Assembly (NCBI GenBank): GCA_937915775.1
Contig: CALGGQ010000314.1
Span: 1 to 21,767, forward strand
DNA length: 21,767 nt
Source of the DNA: an uncultured Clostridia bacterium
GTDB taxonomy: Bacteria; Bacillota; Clostridia; Oscillospirales; Acutalibacteraceae
Direction of reading: 5' to 3'
The notes beneath the pieces were generated by a model that saw only the letters and a program-made list of their open reading frames with translations, was not told where the DNA came from and did no database searches. Made by a program: the position numbers and the translations under genes. This document shows, one piece after another, positions 20,408 through 21,767 of this stretch. Within the stretch, counting starts at the first letter, position 1, and each line of letters begins with the position of its first letter.

Positions 20408-21679
20408 ATGAAAAAGTCTAAAAGATTAATAAGTTTGCTGCTGGCAGTGCTGCTGGCTCTCACCGCCTTTGCCGGCACGGGCATGACGGCGCTGGCGAAA
20501 ACCGGCTGGGTGAAATCCGGCGGCTACCGCTATTATTATGCCAACGGCGAAAAGATTGTTAACGATGCCTTTAACGTTGACGATAAGATTTACGTCTTTG
20601 ACGCCAAGGGCAGGCAGGTCACCAAAAAGGGCTGGTACGTGATTGAGTACAACGACGGCGATAGCTACGAATGGCAGGAATGGTACTTCATCAAGAGCAA
20701 CGGCACCTGCCAGACCGGCTGGAAGAAAATCGGCGGCAAGTGGTACTATTTTGACCCGTTCGGCGGCTATATGTACAGCAACAGTACGTACAACATCGAC
20801 GGCAAGGTATATATCTTTGACGAAACCGGACGCTGGATTGACGACAAAAAGGGCTGGTATTCCGTCGAATATTCCGACATAGGCTGGGATGATTACAGCT
20901 ATACCCTGTGGTACTATTTTAAGGATAACGGCACCTGCCAGACGGGCTGGAAGAAGCTCAGCGGCAAGTGGTATTTCTTTGACGAGCAGTACGGCTGGAT
21001 GTACGACGACGGCGGCTATAACATCAGAGGCAAGGCGTATCTGTTTAATAAAAACGGCGCGCTGATTACCAAAAAGGGCTGGTACACCTACAAAACGAGC
21101 TACGGCACCAAGCAAAAGTATTATTTTAACAGTAAGGGCAAGCTCGTCACCGGCTGGAAGAAGCTCGGCGGCAAGAAATATTATTTCGATGACCGCGGTA
21201 TGATGGCGACGGGCATCACAGTCGACGACGCCACCGGTAAAATCTATTACTTCAAAAAGAACGGCGTCTGGGTGAAGGTCAACGGTTGGAAGAAGGTTAA
21301 CGGCGCGGTTTACTATTTCAATAAAAACGGCGTCGCCGTAACAGGCGTGAAGAAAATCGGCAGCAAGCGCTATTATTTCGGCGAGGACGGCGTTCGTTAC
21401 AGCGGCAACGGCGTCACCGAGATGTTCAACATCGAGGAAGGGGAATTTGATTTCTATTACATCAACGCCAAGGGTGTTGTGAAAACCGGCTGGATTCACA
21501 GCGGCGATAATACCTATTATGCCACCAAGAACGGCGCGTTCGCGAAGGGCTGGAAAACCATCGGCGGCGAGAAATATTACTTTGATTTAGACGATTGCCA
21601 TATGTACTACGGCGGTATATTCAACATCGACGGCACGGACTACTACTTTATGGAGGACGGCTGTCTGGATAACGATTAA
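20408..21679 (+). CDS. Secreted cell-wall-binding repeat protein, paralogue 3
   Basis: 423 residues with signal peptide MKKSKRLISLLLAVLLALTA, cleaved near ALA-KTGW. The mature protein consists only of Gly-Trp repeats: TGWKKIGGKWYYFDPFGGYM, TGWKKLSGKWYFFDEQYGWM, GWKKLGGKKYYFDDRGMMAT, GWKTIGGEKYYFDLDD. Repeats are interspersed with longer acidic loops such as EYNDGDSYEWQEWYF, also seen at matching places in the paralogues. It has its own promoter and two hairpins behind it, so it can be expressed apart from the first two copies. A cell-wall or glucan-binding role is family knowledge; the exact ligand is unknown. Confidence 0.9.
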   Translation: MKKSKRLISLLLAVLLALTAFAGTGMTALAKTGWVKSGGYRYYYANGEKIVNDAFNVDDKIYVFDAKGRQVTKKGWYVIEYNDGDSYEWQEWYFIKSNGTCQTGWKKIGGKWYYFDPFGGYMYSNSTYNIDGKVYIFDETGRWIDDKKGWYSVEYSDIGWDDYSYTLWYYFKDNGTCQTGWKKLSGKWYFFDEQYGWMYDDGGYNIRGKAYLFNKNGALITKKGWYTYKTSYGTKQKYYFNSKGKLVTGWKKLGGKKYYFDDRGMMATGITVDDATGKIYYFKKNGVWVKVNGWKKVNGAVYYFNKNGVAVTGVKKIGSKRYYFGEDGVRYSGNGVTEMFNIEEGEFDFYYINAKGVVKTGWIHSGDNTYYATKNGAFAKGWKTIGGEKYYFDLDDCHMYYGGIFNIDGTDYYFMEDGCLDND

Positions 21680-21689
21680 TAAAAGAAAC

Positions 21690-21713
21690 AAGGCGGCTCA
21701 AAAGAGCCGCCTT
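21690..21713 (+). terminator. First hairpin after paralogue 3
   Basis: AAGGCGGCTC (21690-21699), loop AAAA, GAGCCGCCTT (21704-21713). It has no long T-run. It starts 10 bp past the stop codon and is followed by a second hairpin. Confidence 0.75.
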
Positions 21714-21723
21714 CAGTCTGTCG

Positions 21724-21759
21724 AAATACCCCTTGAGATTAAGCGCTCAAGGGGTATTT
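21724..21759. terminator. Second hairpin at the window end
   Basis: AAATACCCCTTGAG (21724-21737) pairs with CTCAAGGGGTATTT (21746-21759) around an 8-nt loop, flanked by A and T. It can act in either direction, so a gene on the other side of the window edge may also use it. Confidence 0.8.
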
Positions 21760-21767
21760 TATGATAG

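Noticed and set aside
19388..21499. Long minus-strand frames opposite the repeat proteins
   Set aside because: They mirror the periodic Gly-Trp/Tyr repeats; the plus strand has signal peptides, promoters and terminators.

Overview
The window looks like chromosomal DNA of an anaerobic, low-copy-repeat-rich Firmicute of class Clostridia, probably an uncultured gut Oscillospirales/Ruminococcaceae-type organism. This is inferred from strong Shine-Dalgarno sites, TTGACA/TATAAT promoters, a half dockerin, an ECF-type RibU with an FMN riboswitch, Gly-Trp cell-wall-binding repeat proteins and a DUF5058/M20 pair. I recognise 22 protein genes and no rRNA or tRNA genes. No insertion sequence, phage or CRISPR array is visible.

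Layout. 61-3361 (+): a degenerate LytR-CpsA-Psr (LCP)-like membrane protein, then a folate operon folE-folP-folB-folK with two ATGA overlaps. 3526-5256 (-): a small secreted or membrane peptide and an exported transglutaminase-like protein ending in half a dockerin. 5476-8741 (-): an E2-type acyltransferase domain fused to a ~200-residue charged coiled coil, class II fructose-bisphosphate aldolase, and riboflavin transporter ribU under an unusually large FMN riboswitch. 9288-10427 (+): a secreted fibronectin-III protein that seems to start at ATT. 10635-13761 (-): a DUF5058-like membrane protein, a second membrane protein and an M20 metallopeptidase. 13887-15811 (-): a membrane-anchored metallophosphoesterase and a short cation diffusion facilitator (CDF). 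15955-17990 (+): a SmtB/CzrA-type metal sensor, a P1B metal ATPase reduced to its membrane domain, and rsmE. 18092-21679 (+): three tandem paralogous secreted proteins built only of cell-wall-binding repeats.

Two features stand out. First, the metal locus: a zinc-sensor-type ArsR repressor and two divergent promoters around a pair of inverted repeats control two exporters that have both lost cytosolic domains. The P-type ATPase keeps CPC, the TM7 Lys and the TM8 Asp but has no actuator, phosphorylation or nucleotide-binding domain, in one intact reading frame. Second, the intergenic DNA holds two unusual repeat families. One (three copies, about 195 bp) is a mirror-symmetric array of tiny 5-bp-stem hairpins separated by GCTAAC/GTTAGC. 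The other (three full copies, two solo arms) has arms with a 7-bp period around a conserved GGGTGGGC/GCCCACACCC core. Both families sit directly behind genes and in several cases supply the stop codon.
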